A DNA stretch of 64,000 nt from UBA1573 sp034005165 (GTDB lineage Bacteria; Pseudomonadota; Alphaproteobacteria; Micavibrionales; Micavibrionaceae), in the NCBI GenBank assembly GCA_034005165.1, contig JAVEVE010000002.1, positions 1-64,000 on the forward strand. The letters run 5' to 3'. The translations under genes were made by a program, and so were the position numbers. This document shows, piece by piece, positions 62,482 through 64,000 of the stretch. Under the pieces are notes generated by a model, which saw nothing but the letters and a program-made list of their open reading frames with translations, had not been told where the DNA came from and made no database searches. Position 1 is the first letter of the stretch; each line of letters opens with the position of its first letter.

Positions 62482-64000
62482 ATGAGCCAAACAGCAGCGT
62501 CCACAGCCCCCCACGATCACATCCTTATTCTGGATTTCGGGTCACAAGTCACCCAGTTAATCGCCCGCCGCGTCCGTGAAAGTGGCGTTTATTGCGAAAT
62601 CTGGCCGTTTAACACAGCAGACGAAGCCAAAATCAAGGCCTATAACCCGCGCGGGATTATCCTCTCTGGCGGCCCGTGCAGCGTCACCGCACCTGACAGC
62701 CCCCGCGCACCTGAATGTGTGTTTGAAATGGGCCTGCCGATCTTGGGAATTTGCTACGGTCAACAAACCATGTGCGAACAAATGGGCGGCAAGGTCGAAG
62801 GCTCCGACCACAAAGAATTCGGACGCGCCTATATCGAAATCACCAAATCCTGCGCGCTGTTTGACGGAGTATGGGAGCAGGGCAAAAAAGAAATGGTCTG
62901 GATGTCCCACGGCGACCGCGTGACCAAACTCCCCGAAGGGTTTGAAATTGTCGGGATTTCCGAAGGCGCACCATGCGCCGCCGTTGCCAACGACCAGAAG
63001 AAAATGTACGGCGTCCAGTTCCACCCCGAGGTTGTGCATACTCCACACGGCGCAGCCCTTATAAAAAACTTCACGCATAAAATTTGCGGCTGTTCAGGCG
63101 ACTGGACAATGAACGCCTTCCGCCAGGAAGCCATTGAAAAAATCCGCAAACAAGTCGGCGATAAACGCGTGATCTGCGGCCTCTCGGGCGGCGTGGACTC
63201 CTCTGTAACCGCTGTCCTCATTCACGAAGCCATCGGCGATCAATTGACCTGTATCTATGTCGATACAGGTATGATGCGCGCGGGCGAGAGTGAACAAGTC
63301 GTCAGCCTCTTCAAAGATCACTATAACATCAAACTGATCCACGAAGACGCATCCGAACTCTTCCTCGGAAAACTCGCAGGCGTCACCGACCCTGAGAAAA
63401 AACGCAAAATCATCGGCGGCCTCTTTATCGAAGTGTTCGAAACCTGCGCGAACCGTATCGGCGGGGCAGAGTTCTTGGCTCAAGGCACACTCTATCCTGA
63501 TGTGATTGAATCCGTCTCCTTTATCGGTGGCCCGTCCGTCACAATTAAATCCCACCATAATGTGGGCGGCCTGCCTGAACGCATGAATATGGGTCTGGTT
63601 GAACCGATGCGCGAACTGTTCAAAGACGAAGTCCGTGCGCTGGGGCGTGAACTGGGCATGAACGAAGACTTCATCCGCCGTCACCCGTTCCCTGGGCCGG
63701 GTCTGGCGATCCGTATCCCCGGTGAAATCACGGCAGAAAAATTGGAAATCCTCCGTAACGCCGATAAAATTTACATCGAAGAAATTAAAAACGCAGGCCT
63801 CTACGATATTATCTGGCAAGCCTTCGCCGTTCTCCTGCCTGTGAAAACAGTGGGCGTGATGGGCGATGACAGAACCTACGATCACGTGTGCGCGCTCCGC
63901 GCTGTCACCTCGACCGACGGCATGACGGCCGACTACTACCACTACGACCATGAATTTTTGGGACGTGTAGCCAACCGCATCATCAACGAAGTCCGCGGCA
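62482..64000 (+). CDS. guaA: GMP synthase (glutamine-hydrolysing), 3' end beyond the window
   Basis: The frame starts at ATG 62482 behind AAGGAA and is open to the right edge (506 residues seen). The family is about 525 residues, so only the final 15-20 are missing. The N-terminal glutaminase has ILDFGSQVTQLIARRVRE, the nucleophile Cys in GICYGQQTM, and FHPEVVHT. The ATP-pyrophosphatase has GLSGGVDSSV, and the dimer domain has RHPFPGPGLAIR. It makes GMP from XMP. Two long antisense frames within it are shadows. Confidence 0.95.
   Translation, partial: MSQTAASTAPHDHILILDFGSQVTQLIARRVRESGVYCEIWPFNTADEAKIKAYNPRGIILSGGPCSVTAPDSPRAPECVFEMGLPILGICYGQQTMCEQMGGKVEGSDHKEFGRAYIEITKSCALFDGVWEQGKKEMVWMSHGDRVTKLPEGFEIVGISEGAPCAAVANDQKKMYGVQFHPEVVHTPHGAALIKNFTHKICGCSGDWTMNAFRQEAIEKIRKQVGDKRVICGLSGGVDSSVTAVLIHEAIGDQLTCIYVDTGMMRAGESEQVVSLFKDHYNIKLIHEDASELFLGKLAGVTDPEKKRKIIGGLFIEVFETCANRIGGAEFLAQGTLYPDVIESVSFIGGPSVTIKSHHNVGGLPERMNMGLVEPMRELFKDEVRALGRELGMNEDFIRRHPFPGPGLAIRIPGEITAEKLEILRNADKIYIEEIKNAGLYDIIWQAFAVLLPVKTVGVMGDDRTYDHVCALRAVTSTDGMTADYYHYDHEFLGRVANRIINEVRG

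Noticed and set aside
62557..63951. Two long minus-strand frames (173 and 285 residues) opposite guaA
   Set aside because: They lie wholly within guaA, have no ribosome-binding site, and the translation is His/Asp/Phe-rich as expected for the complement of a biased coding frame.

Overview
The window looks like chromosomal DNA of an alphaproteobacterium of moderate GC content. I infer the class from Zur-box palindromes of the alphaproteobacterial type (core ATGTTATAACAT), a BigR/SqrR-type persulfide-sensing repressor, and ECF promoters of the GGAAC-N17-GTT type known from alphaproteobacterial general stress responses. I cannot place it to order. No rRNA, tRNA, CRISPR array, integrase or transposase was recognised. 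About 50 genes are supported.

Layout. (1) 1-3946: a Zur-controlled zinc region. An unknown Cys/His protein is divergent from a small CGCPFC protein, zur, an ABC ATPase, an FtsX-like permease broken by a one-base frameshift, and a DUF3299 protein. (2) 4219-6000: decaying DNA, with a broken HAF-repeat autotransporter and a relic of the DUF3299 gene. (3) 6020-12219: a sulfide module, with a YgaP-type membrane protein, sulfide:quinone oxidoreductase, a two-cysteine ArsR repressor and an RND efflux pair. (4) 12343-19398: an envelope or general-stress island. An OmpR-type response regulator, an ECF sigma factor with a 60-residue putative anti-sigma partner, an EF-hand protein, small envelope proteins (DUF883, glycine-zipper lipoprotein, DUF1328), two unknown proteins and a hybrid histidine kinase are interspersed with at least four identically spaced GGAAC-N17-GTTwG promoters.

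(5) 19458-55246: cell surface. First come rmlB and a two-partner secretion pair (tpsB and a 1324-residue haemagglutinin/beta-helix adhesin with 510-bp repeats) with a WecG/TagA/GumM-type glycosyltransferase between them. Then comes a large exopolysaccharide locus whose families match the Xanthomonas gum (xanthan) set: initiating phosphoglycosyltransferase, Wza/GumB, Wzc/GumC, polymerase, flippase, GT4 enzymes, two GumK-like glucuronosyltransferases, a pyruvyl transferase and three acyltransferases. It is accompanied by the genes for UDP-glucose, UDP-glucuronate and GDP-mannose (pgi, galU, ugd, manB, manC, and a stand-alone cupin of the mannose-6-phosphate isomerase type). The simplest reading is one acidic, acylated, probably pyruvylated Glc/Man/GlcA polymer. 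(6) 55348-64000: an unusual LamG-SGNH-LamG protein, then housekeeping genes metE, metF, gpt, a deaminase-like gene and guaA, which runs off the right edge.

Best candidates for something new: the self-contained ECF/response-regulator stress island with its own promoter set; the xanthan-like locus with the GumM-type gene inside a two-partner secretion operon; and a glycosyltransferase gene that appears to start with ATT.
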